Counted from the first letter of the stretch, positions 18,747 to 28,992 are shown. The stretch is 64,000 nt of DNA from Tepidibacter hydrothermalis (GCF_029542625.1 NZ_CP120733.1:1178001-1242000); one strand, 5' to 3'. Notes: a model not told the origin generated them from the sequence alone. Program-made: numbers and translations.

Positions 18747-19619
18747 ATGAGTTTAAATAGAAATGATAAATGTTGGTGTGGTAGTGGACTAAAATATAAA
18801 AAGTGCCATGTGGATTTTGATGAGAAATTAAAAAAATTAAGACAGCAAGGATATAGAGTTCCAACAAAACATATAATTAAAAACAATGAACAAATTGAAG
18901 GTATAAGAGAAAGTGCTAAAATTAATAATGGTCTTTTAGATGAGATTAATAAGAAGATTAGAGCGGGAATGAGTACTGAGGAAATAAATACGATAGCGCA
19001 TGAGTACACAGTATCTCGTGGAGGAACACCAGCAGATCTTAATTACAATGGTTTTCCAAAGAGTATTTGTACATCAGTTAACGATGAAGTGTGTCATGGC
19101 ATACCTAGCAAACATACCATTCTTAAAGAAGGAGATATCATAAATGTTGATGCTACAACTATGCTTAATGGATACTATTCAGATGCATCAAGAATGTTTA
19201 AAATTGGCAAGGTGAGTGACGAAGCTAAAAAACTTGTTGATGTAACGAAAGAGTGTTTATACAAAGGAATAGATGAGATTAAACCGTGGGAAACTTGTTT
19301 AGGAGATATAGGTGCAGTTATTCAAGAACATGCAGAAAGTAATGGATACTCTGTAGTTAGAGAGTTTGGAGGACATGGAGTTGGAATTGCTATTCATGAA
19401 GAACCGTTTGTTTATCATTTTGGAAAAAGAGGAACGGGTATGCTTTTAGTACCAGGAATGGTATTTACTATTGAACCTATGATAAATGGTGGAAGTCATA
19501 AGATATTTGTAGATAAAAAGAATGGATGGACTGCACTTACAGCTGATGGAGCACTTTCAGCACAATGGGAGCATACACTTCTTGTAACTGAAGATGGAGT
19601 AGAGATAATATCCAAATAG
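18747..19619 (+). CDS. map: Methionine aminopeptidase type I with N-terminal SEC-C finger
   Basis: A 290-residue enzyme removing N-terminal methionine from new proteins. The first 22 residues form a SEC-C zinc motif (CWCGSGLKYKKCH), which in this form probably contacts the ribosome. The catalytic pita-bread domain keeps all metal ligands: the aspartates in NVDATTM and YYSDASRMF, the histidine in GGHGVGIAIHEEP, and glutamates in FTIEP and QWEHTLLVT. It stands alone rather than in the ribosomal protein operon, so it may be a second copy. Confidence 0.93.
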   Translation: MSLNRNDKCWCGSGLKYKKCHVDFDEKLKKLRQQGYRVPTKHIIKNNEQIEGIRESAKINNGLLDEINKKIRAGMSTEEINTIAHEYTVSRGGTPADLNYNGFPKSICTSVNDEVCHGIPSKHTILKEGDIINVDATTMLNGYYSDASRMFKIGKVSDEAKKLVDVTKECLYKGIDEIKPWETCLGDIGAVIQEHAESNGYSVVREFGGHGVGIAIHEEPFVYHFGKRGTGMLLVPGMVFTIEPMINGGSHKIFVDKKNGWTALTADGALSAQWEHTLLVTEDGVEIISK

Positions 19620-19645
19620 AACATTAATTTATTAGAGTTTTAATT

Positions 19646-19678
19646 AAAGGCTTTGATGCTATGCATTAAAGCCTTTTT
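19646..19678 (+). terminator. Terminator after map
   Basis: A 14-base-pair stem (19646-19659 with 19663-19676) with a 3-base loop and T run. Confidence 0.85.
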
Positions 19679-19813
19679 ATATATAGCAAAACTACATGTA
19701 AAAAATAGGAAAAATAATATGTTTCATGTATAATATCAGTGTATGGGAGATGAAACTAAAATTTATAGTTATTAAATTAAGAAAGAAATATATTTGTAAT
19801 AGGAGTGAATTTG

Positions 19814-20428
19814 ATGGATAAAGAAAATATTTTTTTCTTTGTGATAAGTGTGTTATATATTTTATATTATGTATATAGTGCAGTAGTTCAATATAGAGAA
19901 AGAAATAAAGTTATTATAAAAGCAGAATATAATAAGTTTACTATTGTAAACATTGTGCTTTTAATTTTAGGATTTGGCTTTAGTACTTATGTTAATATGC
20001 ATGGATATTGCAGTACTAAATCTTTTCGAGAGGAGCATTCAATTGGATTTTATGAAATAATTAATGATCAAAGAATGGAAAGCATAGTTAAAAAATCAGG
20101 TGAATATGATGATGTATTTGCAAAATATCGATTAATGCAAATAAGAATGGCTAGAGAATCGGTTTTAATATATTCCAGTCTTATATTATTTTGTTTAATT
20201 TTACTGAGTGTTGAAAGGGTGCGATTTGAGCAGGGTGGTATTAGAACATTAAGTAAATTAACACTTTGGGGAAAATATGAAAGTTATGAATGGGAGGAAA
20301 ATGAAATAAAATTTTTACATAAAAAAGGAAGTAGAACTAATACTTATGAAATTAAAGATGATGAAAAGGATATTTTAGATAATTATTTGAAGAAAAATGT
20401 ATATGTAACAGAAAATAAGGATATATAA
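19814..20428 (+). CDS. Hypothetical membrane protein with PH-like C-terminal domain
   Basis: A 204-residue protein of unrecognised family. Hydrophobic segments lie at residues 5-20, 40-55 and 117-135. The C-terminal part, beginning RVRFEQGGIRTLSKLTLWGKY and ESYEWEENEIKF, resembles small membrane-side PH-like domains (DUF5673-type). It is the intact relative of the remnant at 13479-13600, and the fragment at 57677 resembles its N-terminus. The ATG lies 8 bases after AGGAG. A promoter with extended -10 (TGTATAAT at 19728-19735) lies upstream. Confidence 0.6.
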   Translation: MDKENIFFFVISVLYILYYVYSAVVQYRERNKVIIKAEYNKFTIVNIVLLILGFGFSTYVNMHGYCSTKSFREEHSIGFYEIINDQRMESIVKKSGEYDDVFAKYRLMQIRMARESVLIYSSLILFCLILLSVERVRFEQGGIRTLSKLTLWGKYESYEWEENEIKFLHKKGSRTNTYEIKDDEKDILDNYLKKNVYVTENKDI

Positions 20429-20470
20429 AAAAGTGTGCATATACCTTTTTATGGAAAAATGCACACTTTA
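20428..20470 (+). terminator. Hairpin between convergent genes
   Basis: AAAGTGTGCAT and ATGCACACTTT form an 11-base-pair stem around an 18-base loop. It lies between the converging genes at 19814 and 20510 and may end both; the T run is weak on the plus side. Confidence 0.6.
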
Positions 20471-20509
20471 TTTTATAGTACTTTATTGTGAAATAGTTCC
20501 TTATAAAGA

Positions 20510-21922
20510 TTAGTCTTGAACTTCTATTTCTACAATAACATTATTTACTACTTTTATTTCAATCTCTGAACCTACTTTTAAATCTTTAAATTCTCCATCT
20601 TCTTCATCTTCAAACTCGATTTCAACATCTTCATCTACTTCAAAAGTTTCAGTAGTATTATCTATTTTAATACTAAGCTTGTTTATTTTTCCTTCAATCT
20701 TTTCTACTATTTTTCCTTCATATTCTTGCTCTATAGACTCAGCATTTATTTCAATGATTTTTCCATCTTTTAATTCTATTTCTACTTCCATTCCTTTTTG
20801 TAATTTCTCTAATTTTACATTTTCATCATCTAATTCTATATCTGCATCTTCGTCTATCTTAAAAGTTTTTTCAATATCATCTATTTTTATTTCTAGCTCA
20901 TTTTCTTCTATGTCAACGCTTAAAATAGTACCTTTATATTCCTCTTCATCATAATAAGCATATACTTTAACTACTTTTTCATCTTCTACTATGATTTTAA
21001 CATTCATTCCTACATATAAATCTTCAATATTTTCTTCTTTATTATCTATTTTTATAACTGTATTGTTTTCTATTTCAAATAATTTTTCTTTATTATCTAC
21101 TTTGACAACAATTTCTTCATCTTCTAAGTCTAATTCAATTAGTTTTCCTTCAAAGATATCTTTGTTTTCTACTTCATCTTTATCATCATCTTCTTCAACT
21201 TCTTCATCGTTTAACTTTTCATCTAAGTTATCAACTAATTTAGCCATTTCTGCCCTTTTAACTGATTGATTTGGTCTAAATGTATTGTCTGGATATCCTG
21301 ACATAATGTCTTTTTTATCTATTAAGTATATATATCCAACATTTCCTATTTGAACAGCTGATGTATCTTTAAATCTAAGGTCTTCCTTCATATATTCCTG
21401 TGCTTCTTTTTCATATCCTAGAGCTCTTATAATATATTTTGCTACTTCTTGTCTTGTTGCAGGCGCAGTAAAATTATTTTGCCATATATCAACTTCATCA
21501 ATTAAACCTTTATCAAGAGCTACTTCTATGTATCCTTTGCCCCAATCTTGTAATTTTTTTTCTAGTTTATCCTTTTTTTTGCCTTTTTTTATTAAATCAA
21601 GACATTCATCAGCTTCATCATCCCATCCCATTGTACGAATAATCATTGCTAATGACTCTATTTTAGTAACATTTTTAGAAGGTGCAAACTCATTGTCGCT
21701 CATTCCTTTTATTATACCTTTTAGATACATTCTTTCTATAGATTTTTCAGCCCACTTGTATTCATCTATATCTCTAAATCTTTTGGCTATTCCTGGAGGT
21801 AAGCCTCCTTTTTTTGCTAATCCAGGTGGAATAAACTTGTGCTTAGAATGAGCATAACTTGATGTTAAACTCATCGGAAGTATTAATGCTACTGCCAATA
21901 TAAAACTAACTATTTTTTTCAT
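20510..21922 (-). CDS. SLH-domain surface protein with acidic tandem repeats
   Basis: A 470-residue exported protein. A signal peptide (KKIVSFILAVALILPMSLTS) leads to three S-layer homology domains in about residues 50-230 (for example KGIIKGMSDNEFAPSKNVTK and DIMSGYPDNTFRPNQSVKRAE), which anchor to secondary cell-wall polymer. After an acidic linker come three related units of about 65 residues, each with an EG-K/Y-x-I opening, a GM or GS turn and very high Glu/Asp content. The units look like DUF5666-type beta barrels and may bind calcium or other cations. Start follows AGGGAGG. Role beyond cell-surface display is unknown. Confidence 0.85.
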   Translation of the reverse strand: MKKIVSFILAVALILPMSLTSSYAHSKHKFIPPGLAKKGGLPPGIAKRFRDIDEYKWAEKSIERMYLKGIIKGMSDNEFAPSKNVTKIESLAMIIRTMGWDDEADECLDLIKKGKKKDKLEKKLQDWGKGYIEVALDKGLIDEVDIWQNNFTAPATRQEVAKYIIRALGYEKEAQEYMKEDLRFKDTSAVQIGNVGYIYLIDKKDIMSGYPDNTFRPNQSVKRAEMAKLVDNLDEKLNDEEVEEDDDKDEVENKDIFEGKLIELDLEDEEIVVKVDNKEKLFEIENNTVIKIDNKEENIEDLYVGMNVKIIVEDEKVVKVYAYYDEEEYKGTILSVDIEENELEIKIDDIEKTFKIDEDADIELDDENVKLEKLQKGMEVEIELKDGKIIEINAESIEQEYEGKIVEKIEGKINKLSIKIDNTTETFEVDEDVEIEFEDEEDGEFKDLKVGSEIEIKVVNNVIVEIEVQD

Positions 21923-22159
21923 AATATTGCCTCCCTTATTTATTAATCTATTACATATTACGGAACGTATATTTTTTTTAGGTACCTTTATTTAAGTGTT
22001 ATTAATATTTGTAATTTATTTGAAATTAATTCCATGTTTTAGAGCTTAAGTATATAAAAGAATTTAATAGTATGATAAAATTTATCTGCAAGCTAAAAAT
22101 TCTAGACCCCTATGTTATGAAGGGGGAAGATGATGTTAAAGTAGAAAGATGAGGGACCT

Positions 22160-22915
22160 ATGAAAATTAAATTTATAAAATTAATAGTATTTATATTAAC
22201 TGTATTATTAATTAGATTTGGATTTACATTTGGAATGTTATTTTTAACTGGATTTATTTTACTTATATTAGGTTTGATTTATATTCTTGAATTATCGAAA
22301 CGATCAAATAATAAACGAGTTAATATTTTGAAAAATATTTATATTATAGGATTTATTTGCTTTTTTATATCCTTTATAACAATAGAAACATTAGCATTTA
22401 TTAATATGAATGATGAGATTATAGATAAAAAAATAGATTATGTTGTTGTTCTGGGATCAGGACTAAGAGGTGATAAAGTTTCACCTATACTTGCAAATAG
22501 GTTGGATAAAGCATATGACTACATAAAAAAATATAATGAAACTGATGTTATAGTGTCTGGTGGACAAGGTAAGGATGAATTGATTTCAGAGGCACGGGCA
22601 ATGAAGAACTATCTTATTCAAAAAGGAGTAGGATCTAACAAAATTATATTAGAGGATAAATCAACTTCTACTATAGAGAATATAAAATATACAAAAGATA
22701 TATTAAAAGAAAAAAAAGAATTACATAAGACTATTTTATTAGTAACAAGTGATTACCATATATTTAGATCAAAAATGATAGCTAATGGATTTGGAATAGA
22801 TAATATAGGTATATCTAGTAAAAGTTCAACTTTTTTAAGAGTTAATTATATGTTTAGAGAGTATTTTACTATTATTAAGGATTTTATATATTTAAAGTTT
22901 TATAAAATAAATTAG
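22160..22915 (+). CDS. YdcF/SanA family protein (DUF218)
   Basis: A 251-residue membrane protein. Two or three hydrophobic segments fill the first 90 residues, followed by the DUF218 domain: IDYVVVLGSGLRGDKVSPILANRL, VSGGQGKDELISEARAMKNYL, STSTIENI and LVTSDYHIFRSKMI. The domain has a Rossmann-like fold and has been tied to envelope maintenance (SanA, ElyC) and to SAM binding (YdcF). It sits alone, followed by a strong terminator. Confidence 0.85.
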   Translation: MKIKFIKLIVFILTVLLIRFGFTFGMLFLTGFILLILGLIYILELSKRSNNKRVNILKNIYIIGFICFFISFITIETLAFINMNDEIIDKKIDYVVVLGSGLRGDKVSPILANRLDKAYDYIKKYNETDVIVSGGQGKDELISEARAMKNYLIQKGVGSNKIILEDKSTSTIENIKYTKDILKEKKELHKTILLVTSDYHIFRSKMIANGFGIDNIGISSKSSTFLRVNYMFREYFTIIKDFIYLKFYKIN

Positions 22916-23025
22916 AACTCAATTAAGTTTTAGAAATTAAGGAGTATGATTCAAATAAATATTTTTGATTATATATTTTAGGTAAAATATACGTAGATAC
23001 AGATACTATTAAAGAATAGTAGAAG

Positions 23026-23050
23026 GAAGGCTTTTAGCCTTCTTTTTTTT
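23026..23050 (+). terminator. Terminator after the YdcF-type gene
   Basis: GAAGGC, a 5-base loop, GCCTTC and eight T; about 110 bases after the stop. Confidence 0.85.
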
Positions 23051-23125
23051 ATACAATATTAAGTACTCGTTAAAAATTATGCCATGTATATTATTAGAAT
23101 TGTATGAAAACTATAAAAAAAGATA

Positions 23126-23183
23126 TTGAAATATATTTTATGAGATGATATACTTAGGTAAACGTTTTAGTAAAACGATTACC
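23126..23183 (+). promoter_or_regulatory. Ribose operon promoter with RbsR operator
   Basis: TTGAAA (23126-23131), a 17-base spacer and TATACT (23149-23154). An imperfect palindrome from 23157 to 23183, with AAACGTTTTA and TAAAACGATT half-sites, begins three bases after the -10 box and would cover the transcription start. It fits a LacI-family operator for the RbsR encoded next. Confidence 0.8.
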
Positions 23184-23205
23184 CAAGGAGTGGAGGCAAA
23201 ATAGA

Positions 23206-24210
23206 ATGGGTATTACAATAAAAGATATTGCAAAATTTGCAGGTGTATCTACAACAACAGTGTCAAAAATACTTAACAATAAAGATAAGGACATAAGTAA
23301 TGCTACAAGAGAAAGAGTACTAAATTTAATTGAAGAACATAATTATAGACCTAATAAAATAGCTAAAAGTTTAGTTACTAAAAAAACAAATACAATAGGT
23401 CTTGTAATACCAGATATAAGAAACCCCTTTTTCCCTGAGCTTGCAAGAGGAGCTGAAGATAAGGCTAATGAAAAAGGATATAATATAATATTTTGTAATA
23501 CAGATGATGATCCAGATAAAGAAGAAAAATATATCAATATGTTAGTTGAAAAAATGGTAGATGGAATAGTATTTACTGCAGCATCTGAGAGAGGAAAAGG
23601 TTTTGAAGGTAAGAAGAAGTTTTCTGTTCCTATAGTGCTAGTAGATAGAGATGTAAATATAGATGGCATAATAGGAAAGGTTACTGTAGATAACTTTATG
23701 GGAGGATATGAAGGAACTAAACATTTACTTCAATTAGGACATGAAAGAATATTATATTTATCAGGTCCATTAGAAAATAAAACGGCATCAGATAGATTAA
23801 AAGGATATAAGAAAGCTTTAGATGAATTTAATGTAGAATTCAAGGAAGAATATATAAAAGAAGGAAGCTATAAAAGTGAATGGGGATATAAAGTAATAAA
23901 GGATATAGGAAGCAAACTCAAATATACTAGTGTATTTTGTGGAAATGACTTGATTGCAATAGGATCAATTAAAGCTTTAAAAGAAATGAAATTAGATGTT
24001 CCAAATGATATAAGTGTAGTAGGATTTGATGATATATATATGTCAAGTCTCATTGATCCAGAACTTACTACAATTAGACAACCTAATTATGAAATGGGAT
24101 ACAAAGCTATTGAGATACTCATAAATGCAATTGAAAATAAAGAAAAAACTATAAAACACATAGATTTGGCTACACAGATTGTAGTTAGAAAATCTACTTC
24201 AAAGAGGTGA
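23206..24210 (+). CDS. rbsR: Ribose operon repressor, LacI family
   Basis: A 334-residue LacI-type regulator. The N-terminal helix-turn-helix reads TIKDIAKFAGVSTTTVSKIL, followed by a periplasmic-binding-protein-like sensor domain (IPDIRNPFFPELARGAED, VFCGNDLIAIGSI, VVGFDDI). As the first gene of the rbs operon with a palindromic operator at its promoter, it should repress the operon and itself, and release on ribose or a phosphorylated derivative. The stop overlaps the ribosome site of rbsK. Confidence 0.92.
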   Translation: MGITIKDIAKFAGVSTTTVSKILNNKDKDISNATRERVLNLIEEHNYRPNKIAKSLVTKKTNTIGLVIPDIRNPFFPELARGAEDKANEKGYNIIFCNTDDDPDKEEKYINMLVEKMVDGIVFTAASERGKGFEGKKKFSVPIVLVDRDVNIDGIIGKVTVDNFMGGYEGTKHLLQLGHERILYLSGPLENKTASDRLKGYKKALDEFNVEFKEEYIKEGSYKSEWGYKVIKDIGSKLKYTSVFCGNDLIAIGSIKALKEMKLDVPNDISVVGFDDIYMSSLIDPELTTIRQPNYEMGYKAIEILINAIENKEKTIKHIDLATQIVVRKSTSKR

Positions 24211-24215
24211 AAAAT

Positions 24216-25136
24216 ATGAAAAAAATTACTGTAGTAGGAAGTTTAAATATGGATTTAGTAGTTAACGTTGAAAAAATGCCAAAGGTTGGACAAACAGTAA
24301 TTGGATCAAATTTTAAAGAAGTTCCAGGAGGAAAAGGAGCAAATCAAGCTGTTGCTATGGCAAGACTAAATGGACAAGTAAATATGATTGGAAAAGTAGG
24401 ACAAGATGGATTTGGAAAAGAATTATTAAATTCTCTTAAAAAAGATAAAGTAAATACAGAGTATGTAAAGACAGAAAAAAATATAGCATCAGGTGTTGCA
24501 CTTATTACAGTTAATGAAGATGCAGATAACAGCATAGTAGTTGCTCCAGGTGCGAACTATGAATTAAGAAAAGATGATATAGATGATTGTATGGATGCAA
24601 TAAAAGAATCAGATATAGTGGTAGCACAACTTGAAGTTCCAATAGATACGGTAAGATATACACTTGAAAAATCAAAAGAATTAAATAAATATACAATATT
24701 AAATCCAGCTCCAGCAGTTAAATTAGGAGATGAAATAATAAAAAATGTAGATCTACTAACTCCAAATGAAACAGAACTTGAAATATTAAGTGGAGTTGAA
24801 ATAAAAAAAGATGAAGATATATTAAATGCAGCAAAGACACTGATGAATAAAGGTGTTAAAGAACTTATAGTTACTTTGGGATCAAAAGGATGTTTATATA
24901 TAAATAAAGATATGCACAAAATGTATAAATCATACAAAGTAAATGCAGTAGATACAACAGCAGCAGGAGATAGTTTCACAGGAGCAGTAGCAGTTTCTTT
25001 GGCAAATGATGAAAATATAGATAAAGCTATAGACTTTGCATCAAAAGTTGGAGCTCTTAGTGTAACAAAAGAAGGAGCGCAAAGTTCACTACCATATTTA
25101 GAAGATGTTATGAAATTCGAAGGAGGGAATGCTTAA
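24216..25136 (+). CDS. rbsK: Ribokinase
   Basis: A 306-residue PfkB-family kinase that phosphorylates ribose to ribose-5-phosphate. Both signatures are present: [16 protein letters not shown] near residue 38 and [15 protein letters not shown] near residue 245, where the aspartate in AAGDSF is the catalytic base. The ATG at 24216 is preferred over GTG 24207, which lies inside the ribosome site. It shares one base with rbsD (TAATG). Confidence 0.95.
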   Translation: MKKITVVGSLNMDLVVNVEKMPKVGQTVIGSNFKEVPGGKGANQAVAMARLNGQVNMIGKVGQDGFGKELLNSLKKDKVNTEYVKTEKNIASGVALITVNEDADNSIVVAPGANYELRKDDIDDCMDAIKESDIVVAQLEVPIDTVRYTLEKSKELNKYTILNPAPAVKLGDEIIKNVDLLTPNETELEILSGVEIKKDEDILNAAKTLMNKGVKELIVTLGSKGCLYINKDMHKMYKSYKVNAVDTTAAGDSFTGAVAVSLANDENIDKAIDFASKVGALSVTKEGAQSSLPYLEDVMKFEGGNA

Positions 25137-25531
25137 TGAAAAAAGGAAAGCTTATTAACAGCGAAATATCCTATGTTATATCTAAAATGGGGCATACAGA
25201 TATGTTAACTATTTGTGACAGTGGTCTTCCAATTCCTCAAAATACTAAAAGGATAGATTTAGCTTTGAAAAAAGGAATTCCTTCATTCTTAGATACATTA
25301 GATACAGTGTTAGAGGAATTACAAGTTGAAGAAATTATTATAGCTTCTCAAATGGAAGAGGTAAGTCCTGAGTTGTATGAAGAAATGTTGAAGAGATTTA
25401 ACGATATAAAAATAGTAAAAGTAGAACATGAAGAATTTAAAAATATAACAAAAGATTCTATGGCTGTAGTTAGAACAGGAGAGTTTACACCATATGCTAA
25501 TGTGATATTAAAATCTGGAGTAGTCTTTTAA
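25136..25531 (+). CDS. rbsD: D-ribose pyranase
   Basis: A 131-residue protein of standard RbsD length with [16 protein letters not shown] near the N-terminus, whose histidine and aspartate are the catalytic pair, and [16 protein letters not shown] at the C-terminus. It converts beta-pyranose ribose to the furanose form that the kinase takes. Starts on the last base of rbsK. Confidence 0.95.
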   Translation: MKKGKLINSEISYVISKMGHTDMLTICDSGLPIPQNTKRIDLALKKGIPSFLDTLDTVLEELQVEEIIIASQMEEVSPELYEEMLKRFNDIKIVKVEHEEFKNITKDSMAVVRTGEFTPYANVILKSGVVF

Positions 25532-25543
25532 GAGGTGAAGAAT

Positions 25544-27037
25544 ATGAAAAAACCAATTTTAGAGATGAGAGGTATAACTAAAGAGTTCCCAGGAGTAAAA
25601 GCTTTAGATGGAGTAAATTTAAAGTTATATACTGGAGAAGTAATGGCACTGCTTGGAGAAAATGGAGCAGGTAAATCAACACTAATGAAAATATTAAGTG
25701 GTGTTTATAAGAAAAATGATGGAGAAATGTATTATGAAGGGCAGAAAGTAGAAATTAGAGGGCCTAAAGATGCACAAGAAAAAGGAATAGCTATAATACA
25801 TCAAGAGCTTAATTTAATTCCAGAGTTAACTATAGGAGAAAATATATTTTTAGGAAGAGAACCTCTAAATTCGTTTGGAAAAATAGATTGGTCAAAGCTT
25901 TATAAAGATGCTGAAGTGTTTTTAAAGAAGTTAAGAGTAAATAAAAGTCCTAAAGAATTGTTGGGAAACCTTAGTTTAGGACAACAACAAATGGTTGAAA
26001 TAGCAAAAGCTCTTTCTTTAAATGCAAAGATAATAATAATGGATGAGCCTACAGATGCTTTAACAGACAAGGAAACAGTAAGTTTATTTAAAGTTATAAA
26101 TGAACTTAAGAATGAAGATAAGGCAATCGTTTACATTTCTCACAGATTAAAGGAAATATTTGAAATATGTGATGACATCACGGTTTTAAGAGATGGAAAG
26201 TATATAGGTGAGGAAAAGGTTTCTAACCTAGATGAAGATAAAATTATCGAAATGATGGTAGGTAGAAAACTTACAGAACAGTTTCCAAAAGTAAATGCTT
26301 CAACTGGAGACACAGTATTAAAGGTTTGTAATCTGAGTAACAAATACGTAAAAGATATAAATTTTGAAGTTAAAAAAGGAGAAATAGTTGGGATTTCAGG
26401 ACTTATGGGAGCTGGAAGAACGGAACTTGCTAAAACTTTATATGGAGCTATAGGTAAAGATGCAGGTGAGGTTTTTATAAATGGTAAAAAGGTGAACATA
26501 AACTCTCCAAAAGAAGGATTAAAAGAAGGAATAGCTTATGTATGTGAGGATAGAAAGTCAGAAGGATTAATATTAGGACTTTCTGTAAAGGAAAACATGA
26601 CTATATCATCTTTAGACAAGATTTCTACTGTATTAAAGATAGATAAAACTAAAGAAGATACTAATGTACAAGATTATATAAATAAAATATCTATAAAAAC
26701 TCCAAGCATCAATCAGATAATTAAAAATCTAAGTGGGGGAAATCAGCAAAAAGTAGCTATTGCAAAAGCTATTATGACACAACCAGAAGTTTTAATACTA
26801 GATGAACCAACTAGAGGAGTAGATGTAGGAGCCAAAAAGGAAATTTATGATCTTATAAATATATTAAAAAAGCAAGGAAAAGCTATTATAATGATATCTT
26901 CAGAAATGCCTGAGATTCTAGGAATGAGTGATAGAATACTGGTACTTCATGAGGGTAAAATAACAGGAGAATTCAATATGAACGAGGCAACTCAAGAAAA
27001 GATAATGAAGAGTGCAGTCGGAGTGAGGGAGGCTTAA
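25544..27037 (+). CDS. rbsA: Ribose ABC transporter, double ATP-binding protein
   Basis: A 497-residue ATPase with two fused nucleotide-binding domains. The first has Walker A GENGAGKST and signature LSLGQQQ; the second has the degenerate loop GLMGAGRTEL usual for RbsA and signature LSGGNQQKVAIAKA. It energises ribose import with RbsC and RbsB at the membrane. The ATG at 25544 is preferred over an earlier GTG within the ribosome site. Confidence 0.95.
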   Translation: MKKPILEMRGITKEFPGVKALDGVNLKLYTGEVMALLGENGAGKSTLMKILSGVYKKNDGEMYYEGQKVEIRGPKDAQEKGIAIIHQELNLIPELTIGENIFLGREPLNSFGKIDWSKLYKDAEVFLKKLRVNKSPKELLGNLSLGQQQMVEIAKALSLNAKIIIMDEPTDALTDKETVSLFKVINELKNEDKAIVYISHRLKEIFEICDDITVLRDGKYIGEEKVSNLDEDKIIEMMVGRKLTEQFPKVNASTGDTVLKVCNLSNKYVKDINFEVKKGEIVGISGLMGAGRTELAKTLYGAIGKDAGEVFINGKKVNINSPKEGLKEGIAYVCEDRKSEGLILGLSVKENMTISSLDKISTVLKIDKTKEDTNVQDYINKISIKTPSINQIIKNLSGGNQQKVAIAKAIMTQPEVLILDEPTRGVDVGAKKEIYDLINILKKQGKAIIMISSEMPEILGMSDRILVLHEGKITGEFNMNEATQEKIMKSAVGVREA

Positions 27038-27039
27038 TA

Positions 27040-27972
27040 ATGAATAAAGAAAAACTTATGAAATTTAAATCCATAATAGGACTTATATTATTTTCTATAA
27101 TAGTTTCCTTTTTAAGTCCTAGATTTTTAACAGTACCTAATATGTTAAATGTATTTAAGCAAACATCTATAAATGCTGTTATTGCAGCTGGTATGACGTT
27201 TGTAATATTAACTGGAGGAATAGATCTTTCTGTAGGTTCTGTACTTGCATTTTCAGGAGCTATTTGTGCAAGTTTAATAGCGTCAGGTATGAATGTGTTC
27301 GTAGCTATTATAATAGCACTTGCAGTAGGTGGAGGAGTAGGAGCAGTAAGTGGATTGATTATAAGTAAAGGGAAAATTCAACCTTTTATTGCAACTCTTG
27401 CAATGATGACAATACTTAGAGGAGCCACTTTAGTTTTTACTGATGGAAGACCTATAGGATTAGGAAATAGCAAAGGTGCCATGGCATTTTCAAAGTTAGG
27501 AGCAGGTCAATTATTAGGAATACCAGTGCCTGTATATTTTATGATTTTAGTCTTTGCTATATGTTACTATATATTAACTCAAACAAGACTAGGAAGATAT
27601 GTATATGCAGTAGGTGGAAATGAAGAAGCTTCAAGATTATCAGGACTAAATACTACTAAATTAAAGGTATGGGTTTATACAATAAGTGGAATACTAGCAT
27701 CGTTATCAGGAATTATAGTTACTTCAAGACTTTTTTCTGCTCAGCCAAATGCAGGTTCAGGATATGAATTAGATGCTATTGCAGCTGTAGTTTTAGGAGG
27801 AACAAGTCTTGCAGGAGGACAAGGAAGTATACTTGGAACAGTTGTTGGTGCTTTGATTATAGGAATATTAAACAATTCACTTAATCTTCTTAACGTATCT
27901 TCTTACTATCAAATGATAGCAAAAGGTGCAGTAATATTGATTGCAGTACTGCTAGACAGAAAATCAAAATAG
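27040..27972 (+). CDS. rbsC: Ribose ABC transporter permease
   Basis: A 310-residue integral membrane protein, almost wholly hydrophobic, with the family blocks TGGIDLSVGSVLAFSG and AAVVLGGTSLAGGQGSI. It forms the channel with RbsA. It begins two bases after rbsA. Confidence 0.95.
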   Translation: MNKEKLMKFKSIIGLILFSIIVSFLSPRFLTVPNMLNVFKQTSINAVIAAGMTFVILTGGIDLSVGSVLAFSGAICASLIASGMNVFVAIIIALAVGGGVGAVSGLIISKGKIQPFIATLAMMTILRGATLVFTDGRPIGLGNSKGAMAFSKLGAGQLLGIPVPVYFMILVFAICYYILTQTRLGRYVYAVGGNEEASRLSGLNTTKLKVWVYTISGILASLSGIIVTSRLFSAQPNAGSGYELDAIAAVVLGGTSLAGGQGSILGTVVGALIIGILNNSLNLLNVSSYYQMIAKGAVILIAVLLDRKSK

Positions 27973-28017
27973 ATATTATGGTGAACACCTTAATATAAAG
28001 TGAAACGTATTAAACTA

Positions 28018-28059
28018 ATCCAGAAGGTTTAGAGATATTATCACTCTTAGCTTTCGGAT
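28018..28059 (+). other. Long hairpin between rbsC and rbsB
   Basis: ATCC/GGAT, GAAGG/CTTTC and TTTAGAG/CTCTTAG stack to a stem of about 16 pairs with one bulge, one internal mismatch and a 9-base loop. There is no T run, so it is not a standard terminator. Such hairpins often protect or separate mRNA so that the binding protein is made in excess. Confidence 0.6.
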
Positions 28060-28086
28060 AAAAAATCAAACAGGGAGGAAATATCT

Positions 28087-28992
28087 ATGAAAAAAATATT
28101 TTCAATTTTACTTGTTGCTATTTTAACTTTAGGAATGCTTGCTGGATGTGGAAAACAACAAGACAATGCATCACAAGAAGGTGGAAAGAAAATAGGATTA
28201 GTATTATCAACTCTTAACAATCCGTTCTTTGTAACATTAAAAGACGGAGCTGAGGCTAAGGCAAAAGAATTAGGATATGAACTTGTTGTACTTGATTCTC
28301 AGAATGACCCTGCTAAAGAAATTGCAAACATGGAGGATTTAACTACAAGAGGAGTATCTTTAATAATGATAAATCCTGTTGACTCAGATGCAGTAGTGAA
28401 TGCTGTTCAAACTGCAAACAATGCTAATATTCCAGTTATAACATTAGATAGAGCTGCTAATGGCGGAGATGTTGTAACACATATAGCTTCTGATAATATA
28501 GCTGGTGGAAAAATGGCAGGAGAATATATAGTAGAGCAATTAGGTGGAAAAGGTAAAATGGTTGAACTTGAAGGAATACCAGGAGCTTCTGCCACAAGAG
28601 ATAGAGGACAAGGTTTTAATGATGCTATAAATAATAGTGATATAGAAGTAGTAGCAAAACAAGCTGCTGACTTTGATAGAACAAAAGGACTTTCAGTAAT
28701 GGAAAATATGTTACAAGCTCAACCAGACATAAAGGCAGTATTTGCACATAATGATGAAATGGCTTTAGGAGCATTAAAAGCTATAGAAACAAGCAAAAAA
28801 GAAATTATGGTTGTAGGATTTGATGCAACAGACGACGCTGTAGCAGCAGTAAAAGAAGGAAAAATGGCTGCAACAGTTGCTCAACAACCAGATCAAATAG
28901 GTGCTTTAGGAGTTGAAAATGCAGATAAAGTAATAAAAGGTGAGAGTGTAGAAAAGTTCATACCTGTTGAGTTAAAATTAGTAACTGAATAA
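28087..28992 (+). CDS. rbsB: Ribose-binding lipoprotein
   Basis: A 301-residue substrate-binding protein of the type I sugar family. The signal peptide ends in a lipobox, LAGC, with Cys21 to be lipidated. [33 protein letters not shown] and [10 protein letters not shown] are ribose/galactose binding-protein motifs. Anchored outside the membrane, it hands ribose to RbsC. It is last in the operon and has a strong terminator. Confidence 0.94.
   Translation: MKKIFSILLVAILTLGMLAGCGKQQDNASQEGGKKIGLVLSTLNNPFFVTLKDGAEAKAKELGYELVVLDSQNDPAKEIANMEDLTTRGVSLIMINPVDSDAVVNAVQTANNANIPVITLDRAANGGDVVTHIASDNIAGGKMAGEYIVEQLGGKGKMVELEGIPGASATRDRGQGFNDAINNSDIEVVAKQAADFDRTKGLSVMENMLQAQPDIKAVFAHNDEMALGALKAIETSKKEIMVVGFDATDDAVAAVKEGKMAATVAQQPDQIGALGVENADKVIKGESVEKFIPVELKLVTE

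Noticed and set aside
20679-21851. Several Ser/Phe/Ile-rich plus-strand frames
   Set aside because: They are antisense to the acidic SLH protein gene; GAA/GAT-rich codons give TTC/ATC-rich open frames.
22090-22130. Short hairpin ACCCC/GGGG before the YdcF-type gene, considered as a riboswitch
   Set aside because: Only five or six pairs, with no conserved core of any class I recognise.
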